Source: an uncultured Ruminococcus sp. (lineage in GTDB: Bacteria > Bacillota > Clostridia > Oscillospirales > Ruminococcaceae). Taken from it: a DNA stretch of 64,000 bases. Location of the stretch: assembly GCA_910579955.1 (NCBI GenBank), contig CAJTWE010000009.1, positions 15,889-79,888 on the forward strand. The letters run 5' to 3'. Below the pieces are notes generated by a model. The model did no database searches. It had not been told where the DNA came from and worked only from the letters and a program-made list of their open reading frames with translations. Within the stretch, counting starts at the first letter, position 1; the number at the start of each line of letters is the position of its first letter. Shown here one piece after another: positions 24,887 through 34,522 of this stretch. The position numbers and the translations under genes are program-made.

Positions 24887-25594
24887 TTGGTTTATGTAAC
24901 AGGAGACACACATGGAGATTACGAGCGATTCAGCGATCCATTTCTCAAAAAGCTTGAGGAGGAGGATGTGCTTATAATATGCGGTGATTTCGGATTTATA
25001 TGGGACGGTTCACATCAGGAGGAGGCAGTTCTTAGAAAATTGTCTCAGAAGAAGTACACTATAGCATTTGTAGATGGCTGTCATGAAAATTTTGACTTGC
25101 TTGAAAGAGACTATCCGCTTAACAGATGGATGGGCGGAATAGTGCGTCAGATAGCAGCCAATATAGTTCATCTGCAAAGAGGTGAGATATATACTATCGA
25201 AGGTGATACGTACTTCACTTTTGGCGGCGGTCATAGTCAGGATATAGAATACCGTACTGAAACCGGAAACTGGTGGAAGCAGGAGCATCCTACTCATGAT
25301 GAGATCCGACATGCTATATATAAGCTACAGGAAGCAGGTTCAAAGGTTGATTATATTATAACCCACGAGCCGCCGGCATCGTTGAAGGACTGCCTTGGAG
25401 TAGATGTACAGCAGCGTTTGGAGATACATACGTTCTTTGAGGATATAATAAAAGAATGCGAATATAAGAAGTGGTTTTTCGGCAAGTGTCATATGGACAG
25501 ATTCATACCTCTTAAATATTATGCATTATTTGAAGAGATATTGCCTGTAGAACCACGAAAGAGAAGGGGAATATTTGGACGAAAGGGCGTATAA
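24887..25594 (+). CDS. metallophosphoesterase
   Basis: The 235-residue protein (TTG start with AAGGAGG 8 bases upstream) has the calcineurin-type motifs GDTHGD at residues 6-11, CGDFG near 32, GCHEN near 65, and THEPP near 163. Last ligand region FGKCHMD fits GHxH-like ends. Substrate unknown; close relatives are annotated as generic phosphoesterases. It is monocistronic between two terminators. Confidence 0.85.
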   Translation: MVYVTGDTHGDYERFSDPFLKKLEEEDVLIICGDFGFIWDGSHQEEAVLRKLSQKKYTIAFVDGCHENFDLLERDYPLNRWMGGIVRQIAANIVHLQRGEIYTIEGDTYFTFGGGHSQDIEYRTETGNWWKQEHPTHDEIRHAIYKLQEAGSKVDYIITHEPPASLKDCLGVDVQQRLEIHTFFEDIIKECEYKKWFFGKCHMDRFIPLKYYALFEEILPVEPRKRRGIFGRKGV

Positions 25595-25622
25595 ATATTA
25601 GGATATATATTATCTATATTGC

Positions 25623-25662
25623 AAACAGGACTGAGCATTGCTTATGCATCAGTCCTGTTTTT
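25623..25662. terminator. bidirectional terminator
   Basis: AAACAGGACTGA pairs with TCAGTCCTGTTT, followed by TTTT on the plus strand, between convergent genes. Confidence 0.8.
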
Positions 25663-25669
25663 ATATGCT

Positions 25670-26407
25670 TTATACGCTTATAAATTCCGCACTTGCATAT
25701 CCTGTAATTCCCTGGTAGAATACGACGTACCAGCCGTCTGTTCTGCCATATATTGTAACGCTCGCTCCGTCAGGAATACTTCCGATTACCTGACCGTTTA
25801 CAGATGGGAATTTTCTTATATTAAGATTACTTCCCCCAGCTGTAACAGTTCCCATTCTAACAGGTCCTGCATTGACAAAGGGGATACCGAAGTAATCACA
25901 AAGTGACTCTGTGAGATTAACAGCAATATTATTAATATTATTTTTTATCCATGCGGCATCTTGAATATTGTCGTGGTAGCCTATTTCACATAAGACAGCC
26001 ACAGCTTTCGTTTGTGTGACCTCACCAAGAGATGTGGTAGGCCGTGCATTGCTTTTGTCGGGCAAGGGATATATCATCTTGAAGTTATTTGCTATAATCG
26101 TGGCGAGGCGCTCACTGTCTTGACTGTTTGGTGAGTAATATATATCAATACCACGAAGCTTACCGGCAAGTGATTCTGGTGCAGCATTGCTGTGGAGTGC
26201 CAGGTGAACGTCAAAGCTGCCTGCATTAGAGTCAGCTATAGCCCCGACAGCTCCACGGTTCGGGTCGTTTCTTCTGTATACAATGCCGCTTGAACGCAGG
26301 TATGGTTCCATGCGGTCAGCGATTTGATTCATATAAAGCTCTTCGTTTCCGCCGTTTACATAAGGATTCCATTCCTGAGTGGACGGACTTAAGAATACGC
26401 TTGGCAT
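25670..26407 (-). CDS. N-acetylmuramoyl-L-alanine amidase (Amidase_3) with SH3b domain
   Basis: The 245-residue protein starts MPSVFLSPSTQEWNPYVNGG without a signal peptide. The amidase domain (about 1-172) has Glu24, the HLALHSNA zinc motif and CEIGYHDN with the catalytic Glu. A bacterial SH3 domain (about 180-245, SNLNIRKFPSVNGQVIG) follows. Such enzymes cut stem peptides from peptidoglycan. Lack of a signal suggests mother-cell or lytic use; this is inference. Confidence 0.88.
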   Translation of the reverse strand: MPSVFLSPSTQEWNPYVNGGNEELYMNQIADRMEPYLRSSGIVYRRNDPNRGAVGAIADSNAGSFDVHLALHSNAAPESLAGKLRGIDIYYSPNSQDSERLATIIANNFKMIYPLPDKSNARPTTSLGEVTQTKAVAVLCEIGYHDNIQDAAWIKNNINNIAVNLTESLCDYFGIPFVNAGPVRMGTVTAGGSNLNIRKFPSVNGQVIGSIPDGASVTIYGRTDGWYVVFYQGITGYASAEFISV

Positions 26408-26497
26408 TTTTCCTAAAAGCCTCTTTTCCTGTTGGTACAGGCATTTTATAGTTTTGCCTGTTCTTTACAGTTTATGCTTTTACCTAAGAATGCGTGA

Positions 26498-27832
26498 TTA
26501 TTCAAAGTATGTATCAAATATATATTCAAAGATAGATAATGATTCATCTTCGTTTTCATATGGACTTATAATTTCAAGATTTTTCACATAATCAAGCAAT
26601 TCTTGTTTTGTTGCTGATTTTCCATTTATATTTATGGCGGCTTCTGATTCTGTCCAATTTTTGGATAAATATAAACTAGGCTGATTTACATCTCCGCTGC
26701 TTGCTGCTGGATATACTTTTGATATTGACACATAGCCGTACATTGCAGCGCAGCGATGGGTTATACTTGCAAGGTAAGTTTTATTTATATTATGGTCATT
26801 AACTAAAAAATTGGCGATATAGCACATTCCACCGCTTGGGTCAAAACCAAATGAACCGCTGAAAATTCCATTGTCATATACCTGAAATAAATATGGTTGA
26901 GCTATTACATTTATGTCTTGTGAGCTGCTATCATATAAATTAGTGCTATCATACCGTCCGATAGTTTCCTTTTTGCCGTCATTGTCTATATCTAAATAAA
27001 AGGTTGATTCAAGATTTCCTTTAACTAAAGAATGTCTATTGATTTCATCCTCTTTTACTGTATACGGAAGAATAGTCGTATTAATTATTCCTGCTGCACT
27101 TTCAGCGTACAGAGAAAGAGTAGTGCTTGCATCGTTTATGGTTATTTCACCGTCCTTGTCCATATCCGCAGCATCTTTCTGAACATCGTTTATTTCTAAG
27201 GGAAGCTCTGCTAGACTGTTTGCATAGCATGATAGTATCGTACTCGCATCTGAAATAGTTATATCAGCATCCCCGTCGATGTCTCCTTTGCCATAAGCGA
27301 TTTCATCAAGGAAAGTAACGTTTTGCATATATGCGTAATATTCCTCCAAGCTTACACTATCATTCAAATGATTATCATCTGGAGCACAGTATCCAATAAT
27401 TGACTGTTCTTTTTTATCTTGGCAGAATTTGTAAAGAATTTTACTTCCAAACATATTGGTATAAATATATCCAATAAATGTTTCACCTGTATTATTATCC
27501 TGAACAACATGAAGTTTAAATGCTACATGTAAATTACTAATTCTTTTATACAGTGTATATGGTTCAGAATCATCATTGTATACATAATACATATCAGATA
27601 TTGCATATCTATCTTGTGAGCCAATATAATAATATCCGATTTCTTCCTTTTGTCCATCATTATCTATATCAATATTGAAAGAACACTGAAAATATCCGGT
27701 ATAATCTTCAATAGTCATAGTTTCCGGAAAAACCTCATTCTTTGCTGATACATATCGGACATTAACGGCAATACCTGAAAACGCTATAATACCTGCTGTC
27801 ATAAATGCACTGATTTTACGAAATGCATTCAT
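26498..27832 (-). CDS. secreted protein with central dockerin between two related domains
   Basis: The 444-residue protein has a signal peptide (about 1-30, ending YVSA). A first domain contains NIDIDNDGQKEEIG (53-66); a type I dockerin spans about 183-248 (GDIDGDADITISDAS and DMDKDGEITINDAS); a second domain begins YLDIDNDGKKETIG (279-292). The two DIDNDG-containing domains look like a duplication around the dockerin. It starts 3 bp after the tgt stop with GAGGAT before ATG, so it is the last gene of the queuosine operon. No catalytic motif recognised. Confidence 0.7.
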   Translation of the reverse strand: MNAFRKISAFMTAGIIAFSGIAVNVRYVSAKNEVFPETMTIEDYTGYFQCSFNIDIDNDGQKEEIGYYYIGSQDRYAISDMYYVYNDDSEPYTLYKRISNLHVAFKLHVVQDNNTGETFIGYIYTNMFGSKILYKFCQDKKEQSIIGYCAPDDNHLNDSVSLEEYYAYMQNVTFLDEIAYGKGDIDGDADITISDASTILSCYANSLAELPLEINDVQKDAADMDKDGEITINDASTTLSLYAESAAGIINTTILPYTVKEDEINRHSLVKGNLESTFYLDIDNDGKKETIGRYDSTNLYDSSSQDINVIAQPYLFQVYDNGIFSGSFGFDPSGGMCYIANFLVNDHNINKTYLASITHRCAAMYGYVSISKVYPAASSGDVNQPSLYLSKNWTESEAAININGKSATKQELLDYVKNLEIISPYENEDESLSIFEYIFDTYFE

Positions 27833-27834
27833 AG

Positions 27835-28965
27835 TTATATCCTCGTGCCAAGCTTCTCCGAATACTCATCTCTGAAAGCGTCGAATCTATCCTCATCAAT
27901 AGCATCACGAATCTTTTCCATAAGCGTATTATAGAAATAAAGGTTGTGCTGAACGGCGAGTCTGCCTGCAAGCTGTTCGTTTGCCTTGAACAGATGACGA
28001 ACATATGCACGGGAGAAATTCCTGCAAGTCGGACAATCGCATTTAGGGTCAAGTGGCAGGGGGTCGGTCTTATATTTTTCATTTGTAATATGAACAATAC
28101 CATCCCATGTGAAAACAGTACCGTGACGTGCATTACGGCTTGGCATTACGCAGTCAAACATATCAACGCCACGCCATACAGCTTCAATTATATTCTGAGG
28201 TGTACCCACTCCCATAAGATAGCGCGGCTTGTCCTTTGGCATGAAAGGTTCAACCTCTTCAATGATATGATACATTACCTCAGCAGGTTCACCTACAGCC
28301 AGACCGCCTATAGCATAGCCGTCCAGTCCAAACTGTGCTATTTCTTTGATATGTGATACTCTTAGTTCGTCATATGTACCGCCCTGATTTATACCAAAAA
28401 GCATTTGTTTTGGATTTATAGTGCCTTCTTGCGCATTAAGTCTTGTCATTTCTTTTTGACAGCGTTCGAGCCAGCGAGTTGTTCTTGCGCATGAATCTTT
28501 TACATATTTAAATGGAGACGGGTTCTCTACGCATTCATCAAACGCCATTGCAATAGTAGAGGCGAGGTTTGACTGTATCTGCATGCTTTCCTCCGGGCCC
28601 ATAAATATACGTGCACCATCTATATGTGACTGGAAATATACACCCTCTTCTTTTATGCGTCTGAGCTTAGAGAGTGAGAAAACCTGAAATCCGCCGCTGT
28701 CTGTAAGTATAGGCTTTTTCCAGTTCATGAATTTGTGCAGTCCGCCCATAGTGCGGATGAGCTTATCTCCCGGTCTGAGGTGAAGATGATATGTATTGCA
28801 AAGCTCCACCTGACATTTCAGCCCTTCAAGATCAATAGAGGAGATACCGCCTTTTATAGCTGCGGCAGTTCCAACATTCATGAAAAACGGTGATTGAATA
28901 GTACCGTGTACTGTTTCAAAAGTACCTCTTCTTGCATTACCGTCTTTTTTTATCAGAGTAAACAT
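27835..28965 (-). CDS. tgt: queuine tRNA-ribosyltransferase
   Basis: The 376-residue enzyme swaps guanine for preQ1 at the wobble position of GUN-anticodon tRNAs. Visible motifs: LTDSGGFQVFSL with the substrate-binding Asp, GINQGG, GGLAVGEP, and the nucleophile region DMFDCVMPSR. The zinc site is CDCPTCRNF plus His near the C-terminus. Length is normal. It follows queA in an operon. Confidence 0.96.
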   Translation of the reverse strand: MFTLIKKDGNARRGTFETVHGTIQSPFFMNVGTAAAIKGGISSIDLEGLKCQVELCNTYHLHLRPGDKLIRTMGGLHKFMNWKKPILTDSGGFQVFSLSKLRRIKEEGVYFQSHIDGARIFMGPEESMQIQSNLASTIAMAFDECVENPSPFKYVKDSCARTTRWLERCQKEMTRLNAQEGTINPKQMLFGINQGGTYDELRVSHIKEIAQFGLDGYAIGGLAVGEPAEVMYHIIEEVEPFMPKDKPRYLMGVGTPQNIIEAVWRGVDMFDCVMPSRNARHGTVFTWDGIVHITNEKYKTDPLPLDPKCDCPTCRNFSRAYVRHLFKANEQLAGRLAVQHNLYFYNTLMEKIRDAIDEDRFDAFRDEYSEKLGTRI

Positions 28966-29008
28966 TACTTAAAAATCCTCCGTATTTTGAAAGTGTGATA
29001 ATTATAAA

Positions 29009-30037
29009 TTATAAAATGCACATTGCATCGCCAAAGCTGAAAAATCTGTACTTTTCTTCAACTGCTGTTTTATATGCCTTCATAGTTTCATCGTATCCGA
29101 GAAATGCAGATACAAGCATAATAAGAGTGCTTTCAGGCAGATGGAAATTTGTTATAAGTCCGTCAAGAACTTTAAATTCATATCCTGGATAAATGAAAAT
29201 ATCGGTGTATCCTTCATCTGCACAAATCTCGCCATTATGGAAGGTCGCTACAGATTCAAGAGTTCTGCAAGATGTAGTACCTACTGCAATGACACGTCCA
29301 CCATTTGCTTTAGTCTGCTTTATCTTTTCAGCAGTTTCTTTTGGCAGCATATAGTGTTCGCTGTGCATCTTGTGTTTTAGTACATCATCCTCTTTAACAG
29401 GACGGAAAGTTCCAAGACCTACATGCAGTGTTACATATGCAAGCTCTACGCCTTTTTCTTCAAGCTTTTTAAGCATTTCCTTTGTAAAATGAAGTCCGGC
29501 AGTAGGTGCGGCAGCAGAGCCAATTTCACGTGAATATACTGTCTGATATCTTTCTTTGTCCTCAAGTTTGGCAGTAATATAAGGAGGCAGCGGCATCTGA
29601 CCTATCTCTTCAAGAGCAGTATAGAAATTTCCGTAGCAACTGAATTTTGCAATACGGTTGCCGTCATCTTTTACTTCGATTATTTCAGCAGTCATTTTTC
29701 CACCGCCAAAGCTGAAACGTGCGCCGACTTTTGCCTTTTTACCGGGGCGGCATATTATCTCCCAAAGCTTATCGCCTTTTTGTTCAAGCAGCAAAAATTC
29801 TATAAATGAACCGGTTTCTTCCTTTTCACCGTAAAGACGTGCAGGTAGAACACGAGAATCATTCATAACGAGCAAATCACCCTTTTGCAGAATATCGCAT
29901 AAATTATAGAAATGCCCGTGGTTTATATTACCTGTTTTACGGTCTATTTCCATGAGCCTTGAATGGTCTCTTGGCTCTGTTGGAGTCTGGGCAATATAGC
30001 TTTCGGGCAGGTCGTAGTAAAAATCTGATTTTTTCAT
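29009..30037 (-). CDS. queA: S-adenosylmethionine:tRNA ribosyltransferase-isomerase
   Basis: The 342-residue protein starts MKKSDFYYDLPESYIAQTP and contains the family blocks RDHSRLMEIDR, DLLVMNDSRVLPARL, YQTVYSREIGSAAAPTAGLH and LHVGLGTFRPV. QueA transfers and isomerises the ribosyl part of SAM onto preQ1-tRNA to make epoxyqueuosine. It is upstream of tgt, 43 bp apart. Full length. Confidence 0.96.
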   Translation of the reverse strand: MKKSDFYYDLPESYIAQTPTEPRDHSRLMEIDRKTGNINHGHFYNLCDILQKGDLLVMNDSRVLPARLYGEKEETGSFIEFLLLEQKGDKLWEIICRPGKKAKVGARFSFGGGKMTAEIIEVKDDGNRIAKFSCYGNFYTALEEIGQMPLPPYITAKLEDKERYQTVYSREIGSAAAPTAGLHFTKEMLKKLEEKGVELAYVTLHVGLGTFRPVKEDDVLKHKMHSEHYMLPKETAEKIKQTKANGGRVIAVGTTSCRTLESVATFHNGEICADEGYTDIFIYPGYEFKVLDGLITNFHLPESTLIMLVSAFLGYDETMKAYKTAVEEKYRFFSFGDAMCIL

Positions 30038-30068
30038 CGTAAAATCTCCTGTTTTTTTTTAAATTCTA

Positions 30069-30097
30069 TTGACATAGAACCGCAAAAATGATATGAT
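30069..30097 (+). promoter_or_regulatory. promoter of the lysine-riboswitch operon
   Basis: TTGACA-N17-TATGAT. An inverted pair AGAACCGC (30076-30083) and GCGGTTCT (30113-30120) flanks the -10 region and may be part of the leader structure or an operator. Confidence 0.75.
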
Positions 30098-30121
30098 AGA
30101 GATAAGAACTAAGCGGTTCTA

Positions 30122-30286
30122 AGACAGAGGTGCACTTCCGATTAGTATTGTCTGACAGGATAACCAATCCGCTTTATGCAGGCAGGAAAGGCTGGAGTGC
30201 CGAAGATATAGCTGTGGTCGGGCTGTATCTGGTCAGATTTCCGAACAGGGCTCTGACTGTCATCGTTATGATGGAGTGCTGTCCCA
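30122..30286 (+). promoter_or_regulatory. lysine riboswitch (L-box)
   Basis: The leader has the conserved L-box order: AGACAGAGGTGC at the 5' side of P1, AGTAT, GGAAAGGCTGGAGTGCCGAAG, CTGACTGTCA and GGAGTGCTGTC closing P1. It resembles the Bacillus lysC leader. With lysine bound, P1 forms and the downstream terminator can fold, so transcription of asd-dapA-dapB stops. The 350-bp intergenic region is otherwise filled by promoter and terminator. Confidence 0.92.
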
Positions 30287-30332
30287 TACACAATGTGTAT
30301 GTTGGTACTATTCTATTATATCGTATGAGCGG

Positions 30333-30356
30333 CCGGTTTTCAACCGGTTTTTTTAT
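30333..30356 (+). terminator. riboswitch-controlled terminator
   Basis: CCGGTT/AACCGG with a 3-base loop and a run of seven T, about 30 bp before the asd start codon. Confidence 0.85.
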
Positions 30357-30386
30357 ATTTTTTATATTTTTTGGAGGAATTACAAA

Positions 30387-31472
30387 ATGAAACAGTTTCA
30401 TGTGGGTATTATTGGTGCAACAGGTATGGTTGGACAGCGTTTTGCAACACTTCTTGCAGAACATCCGTGGTTCAATGTAAAGGTTCTTGCCGCATCTCCA
30501 AGAAGTGCAGGTAAGACTTATAAGGAAGCAGTAGGCAATCGTTGGGCAATGTCAGTTCCAATGCCGGAGTCTATGGAAAATATGATCATCATGGACGCAC
30601 AGGCTGACATTGAAAAGATCGCAGGCATGGTTGACTTTGTATTCTGTGCGGTTGATATGAAGAAAGAGGATATAAAGGCACTGGAAGAAGCATACGCAAA
30701 GGCAGAGTGTCCTGTTGTATCAAATAACTCTGCACACAGATTTACAGCAGATGTTCCTATGGTAGTACCGGAAGTAAACCCTGAGCATATTGAGATAATC
30801 AAGAGCCAGAGAGAGCGTCTTGGCACAAAGAGAGGATTTATTGCGGTTAAGTCAAACTGCTCTATCCAGAGCTATGTTCCTGCACTGTCACCACTTAGAA
30901 AGTTCGGCATCAAGAATGTTCTTGCTTGTACCTATCAGGCTATTTCGGGCGCTGGTAAGACATTTGAGACATGGCCTGATATGATTGACAATGTTATTCC
31001 ATTTATCGGCGGAGAAGAAGAGAAGTCAGAGCAGGAGCCACTGAAGGTATGGGGTACTATTGAAAATGGTGAGATAGTAAAGGCAGAGAGTCCTCTTATC
31101 ACAACACAGTGTCTGAGAGTACCTGTATCAGATGGTCACACAGCAGCTGTATTTGTAAACTTTGAGAATAAGCCGTCTAAGGAAGAGATTCTTAAGATAT
31201 GGGCAGAATTTGCAGGTGTTCCGCAGGAGCTTGAGCTTCCAAGCGCACCAAAGCAGTTCCTCAATTATTTTGAAGAGGATAATCGTCCGCAGGCTAAGCT
31301 TGACCGTATGTTAGAAGGCGGTATGGCAGTATCTATCGGTCGTCTCCGTGAAGATACAATGTTTGATTATAAGTTTGTATGTCTGTCTCATAACACACTC
31401 AGAGGTGCAGCAGGCGGTGCAGTTCTTCTGGCAGAACTGCTGGCAGCAAAGGGCTATTTTGATAAGGACTAA
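30387..31472 (+). CDS. asd: aspartate-semialdehyde dehydrogenase
   Basis: The 361-residue enzyme starts MKQFHVGIIGATGMVGQRF, an NADP-binding fold, with TTGGAGGAATTACAA upstream. Catalytic Cys lies in VKSNCSIQSYVPAL; the active-site His is in RVPVSDGHTAAVFV. It makes aspartate semialdehyde for lysine, threonine and methionine. The length and motifs fit the fungal/archaeal-like class of ASADH found in some Firmicutes. First gene under the lysine riboswitch. Confidence 0.94.
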   Translation: MKQFHVGIIGATGMVGQRFATLLAEHPWFNVKVLAASPRSAGKTYKEAVGNRWAMSVPMPESMENMIIMDAQADIEKIAGMVDFVFCAVDMKKEDIKALEEAYAKAECPVVSNNSAHRFTADVPMVVPEVNPEHIEIIKSQRERLGTKRGFIAVKSNCSIQSYVPALSPLRKFGIKNVLACTYQAISGAGKTFETWPDMIDNVIPFIGGEEEKSEQEPLKVWGTIENGEIVKAESPLITTQCLRVPVSDGHTAAVFVNFENKPSKEEILKIWAEFAGVPQELELPSAPKQFLNYFEEDNRPQAKLDRMLEGGMAVSIGRLREDTMFDYKFVCLSHNTLRGAAGGAVLLAELLAAKGYFDKD

Positions 31473-31521
31473 AATATAAAAAATAAAACGTTATAGTATT
31501 TTTAACGAGGAGGTATTTGTA

Positions 31522-32412
31522 ATGAAAAATACAATTTTCACAGGCGCAGGCGTTGCTATTGTAACTCCTATGCTTTCAGATGGAGCAGTGGATTTTGACG
31601 GACTGAAAAAGCTTATTGATTTTCAGATAAACGGCGGTACAGATGCAATTATTATCTGCGGAACAACAGGCGAGTCCTCTACACTTGATGATGATGAGCA
31701 TCGTGCAGCCATTAAGTGTGCGGTAGAACACACAGCTAATCGTGTTCCTGTTATTGCTGGTACAGGCAGCAATGATACAAAGTATGCTGTAGAGCTTTCT
31801 AAAGAAGCAGAGGAACTCGGCGCAGATGGTTTGCTTGTTGTAACACCATACTATAACAAGTGCACTCAGAAGGGCCTCTATCAGCACTACAAGCAGATTG
31901 CTGATAATGTAAATATTCCTATGATTCTCTACAATATTCCAAGCAGAACAGGCGTTACAATTGAGATTCCAACTGTTGAGGCTTTGGGTCAGCATAAGAA
32001 TATTGTTGCTGTCAAGGAAGCATCCGGCAATATCGGCTATACAGCTAAGCTTGCTGCAAAGTGCGGCGACTTAGTTGACATCTACAGCGGCAATGATGAC
32101 ATGATAGTTCCTATTATGTCACTGGGCGGCAAGGGCGTTATTTCCGTACTTTCCAATATTCTTCCTAAGGAAACACATCAGATGTGCCAGTATTGTCTGG
32201 ATAATAACTTTGCAGAGGCAACTAAGCTTCAGCTTGAGTATCTGAAACTTATAAATACACTCTTTATTGAGGTTAATCCTATTCCGGTAAAGGCTGCCAT
32301 GAATATTATGGGTCTGCCGTCCGGTCCGTGCAGAATGCCTTTGTGTGAAATGACAGATGAGCATATTGAAGCTATGAGAAATGTCCTTACTGAAAAGGGT
32401 ATTATAGGCTGA
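31522..32412 (+). CDS. dapA: 4-hydroxy-tetrahydrodipicolinate synthase
   Basis: The 296-residue enzyme condenses pyruvate with aspartate semialdehyde. Key residues: Schiff-base Lys in NIVAVKEASGNI, Tyr in VVTPYYNK and Thr-Thr in CGTTGESSTL. Strong site GAGGAGGTATTTGTA upstream. It lies between asd and dapB. Full length. Confidence 0.96.
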   Translation: MKNTIFTGAGVAIVTPMLSDGAVDFDGLKKLIDFQINGGTDAIIICGTTGESSTLDDDEHRAAIKCAVEHTANRVPVIAGTGSNDTKYAVELSKEAEELGADGLLVVTPYYNKCTQKGLYQHYKQIADNVNIPMILYNIPSRTGVTIEIPTVEALGQHKNIVAVKEASGNIGYTAKLAAKCGDLVDIYSGNDDMIVPIMSLGGKGVISVLSNILPKETHQMCQYCLDNNFAEATKLQLEYLKLINTLFIEVNPIPVKAAMNIMGLPSGPCRMPLCEMTDEHIEAMRNVLTEKGIIG

Positions 32413-32469
32413 TTTATAGGTTAATTGTTAATTGAAAGGATACCGCAGCAGCGGTAAAGGTAAAGGATA

Positions 32470-33234
32470 ATGACAAATATTGTAATTTGCGGTGCAAATG
32501 GTAAAATGGGTCATACCGTTGCTTCTTGTATTGAGTCCCGTGAGGATTGTAAGGTAATTGCCGGCATTGATTCATATACAAAAGTGTACAGTGATTTTCC
32601 AATCGTAGAAGCACCTGATAAGCTTACAGAAAAGCCTGATGTTATCATTGACTTTTCAAACCCATCTTCTCTCGATGCACTTCTTGAGTATGCCCTTACA
32701 CACAATGTATCTCTTGTACTTGCTACAACTGGATATAGTGATGAGCAGATTGCTAAAATAAAGGCAGCCTCTGAACAGATTCCTGTATTCTTCACATTTA
32801 ATATGTCGCTCGGAATAAATCTTCTGGTGCAGCTTGCAAAGACGGCAGTTTCTGTATTGGGCGATCAGTTTGACATTGAAGTTGTGGAAAAGCATCACAA
32901 TCAGAAAATAGATGCCCCAAGTGGCACAGCTATCATGATTGCAAATGCCATTAATGAAACACGTGACAATCAGTATCACTATGTATACGACAGACATGCA
33001 AGACGAATGAAGCGTGAGAAATCCGAGATAGGTATGCATGCCATAAGAGGCGGTACTATCGTAGGCGAGCATGATGTTATATTTGCAGGACGTGATGAGG
33101 TTATAACTCTTTCTCACAGTGCAGCATCAAAGAGCGTATTTGCGGTAGGTGCAGTTAATGCGGCTGTATTTATCAAGGGTAAAGAAGCTGGTATGTACGA
33201 TATGGCACAGCTTGTTGAAGCGCAAAAAGCGTAA
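32470..33234 (+). CDS. dapB: 4-hydroxy-tetrahydrodipicolinate reductase
   Basis: The 254-residue enzyme has the dinucleotide motif VICGANGKMGHTVA and catalytic EVVEKHHNQKIDAPSGTA. It reduces the DapA product on the way to diaminopimelate and lysine. It ends the riboswitch-controlled operon at a terminator. Confidence 0.96.
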   Translation: MTNIVICGANGKMGHTVASCIESREDCKVIAGIDSYTKVYSDFPIVEAPDKLTEKPDVIIDFSNPSSLDALLEYALTHNVSLVLATTGYSDEQIAKIKAASEQIPVFFTFNMSLGINLLVQLAKTAVSVLGDQFDIEVVEKHHNQKIDAPSGTAIMIANAINETRDNQYHYVYDRHARRMKREKSEIGMHAIRGGTIVGEHDVIFAGRDEVITLSHSAASKSVFAVGAVNAAVFIKGKEAGMYDMAQLVEAQKA

Positions 33235-33255
33235 GCTGTAAATTATTATAAAAAT

Positions 33256-33296
33256 GGGCTGTTGCACTAAAAAATGCAGCAGCCCTTGTTTTTTAT
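33256..33296. terminator. terminator after dapB (shared hairpin family)
   Basis: GGGCTGTTGCA pairs with TGCAGCAGCCC, followed by a T-rich tail. Similar hairpins occur at 23137, 49501 and 55761. Confidence 0.8.
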
Positions 33297-33310
33297 TGTA
33301 TTAAATTATA

Positions 33311-34372
33311 TTATTTGATTTCCGTCCACTGAGTATAGGTTACAGTATTTACGCTCAGTAAGTCGAACTGTTCTATTTCAGGTATGTAATAACCAAAATA
33401 AAGCGCAGTACCATCGCTTTCAGTTTCTTTTCCGTTTTCATAAAGCTTATTAGTGTGCATGATTATAGTATAGAAAGAATCCTTACATATACGATAGCCT
33501 TCTTTACCTGATGAGTCTTCATTGTTAAAGTAGTCCATAGGGGATGAGCCGCCTATAGAATAACCGTTCATATTTGCAGAAAGTGTGTTTTCAAGTTCTT
33601 CTTTTGTAAAACCGTATTCAGACATTGAAACAATCTTGTCAAATGCAGCTTGACCATAGTAAACTTCGTAGTTTCCCTCAAAATATGAGCTTTCAGGGTC
33701 GCCGGATGTTTCAAAATATTTGAAGCTGCCGTCATCATTCAGATGAATCTCCGTTCCGACGCTTATTTTGAATTTCCTGCCTGATGCCATGTCTTCTGTA
33801 GCAATATTGAAAACAGTGGTTTTGGTTACGTCACGAATATCAGAAGATGGCATATTGTTTTCGCTGCACTGAGAAGCATATGTCAGAACCGTGTTTTTGC
33901 TTGGCGCAATGAGTACATCAATACTGAATAGTGTATTACTGCTTATCATTTCAATGCGTCCTGCCAAGCACTCCGTACCATCTGCCGTTGTAAGCGGTGA
34001 AACGCCTTTTTCCTTTCTGACTATTTCATATGAAGAAGAGTAGGAATCTATAAGATTATGGAAAAATTCATCGGGAGTGTAGCTTCCAAGCATGGACTCT
34101 CCTTGAAGCTGATATGCTGTTTTTTTGTCGGGAGAAGTAAATGAACCCTCTAAGCCGTTTACAGCCTCCCATTCCGCCGGAACTTCAAATGAAATATCTC
34201 CTACAGTACAGGTTTGTTTTGCTGAATTTTCAGTGGCATCTGATGCTTTTGAATTTTCAGATTTCTCTGTTGTTTCTTCGGCAGTTTCCGCAGGTGCTTT
34301 TTTAAATACTGAACAGCCTGCAAAAGATACGGCAATTAGTGATGCCGTAATTATAGCTAAAATATATTTCAT
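33311..34372 (-). CDS. lipoprotein of unknown function
   Basis: The 353-residue protein has a lipoprotein signal (lipobox FAGC, Cys20) and a Glu/Thr/Ser-rich linker (about 27-52). Residues 57-200 form a beta-alpha domain beginning VGDISFEVPAEWEAVNG, similar in style to PsbP- or lipoprotein-type domains that begin with FEVP.EW. A second region (about 205-350) includes LNDDGSFKYFETSGDPESSYFEGNYEVYYG. Likely cell-surface; no enzyme motif recognised. Confidence 0.7.
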   Translation of the reverse strand: MKYILAIITASLIAVSFAGCSVFKKAPAETAEETTEKSENSKASDATENSAKQTCTVGDISFEVPAEWEAVNGLEGSFTSPDKKTAYQLQGESMLGSYTPDEFFHNLIDSYSSSYEIVRKEKGVSPLTTADGTECLAGRIEMISSNTLFSIDVLIAPSKNTVLTYASQCSENNMPSSDIRDVTKTTVFNIATEDMASGRKFKISVGTEIHLNDDGSFKYFETSGDPESSYFEGNYEVYYGQAAFDKIVSMSEYGFTKEELENTLSANMNGYSIGGSSPMDYFNNEDSSGKEGYRICKDSFYTIIMHTNKLYENGKETESDGTALYFGYYIPEIEQFDLLSVNTVTYTQWTEIK

Positions 34373-34522
34373 ATAACTATGTATATCCTTTCAAAATAAT
34401 AATATCATAATTATTATATCATAATTTAATGTAATACGTCAATAGTTTAAAAATATAAATAAATTTTGTCATAGTTTTTTGCTAAAATAAATTGAATAAA
34501 ATAAGATATTGGAGGATGTATA

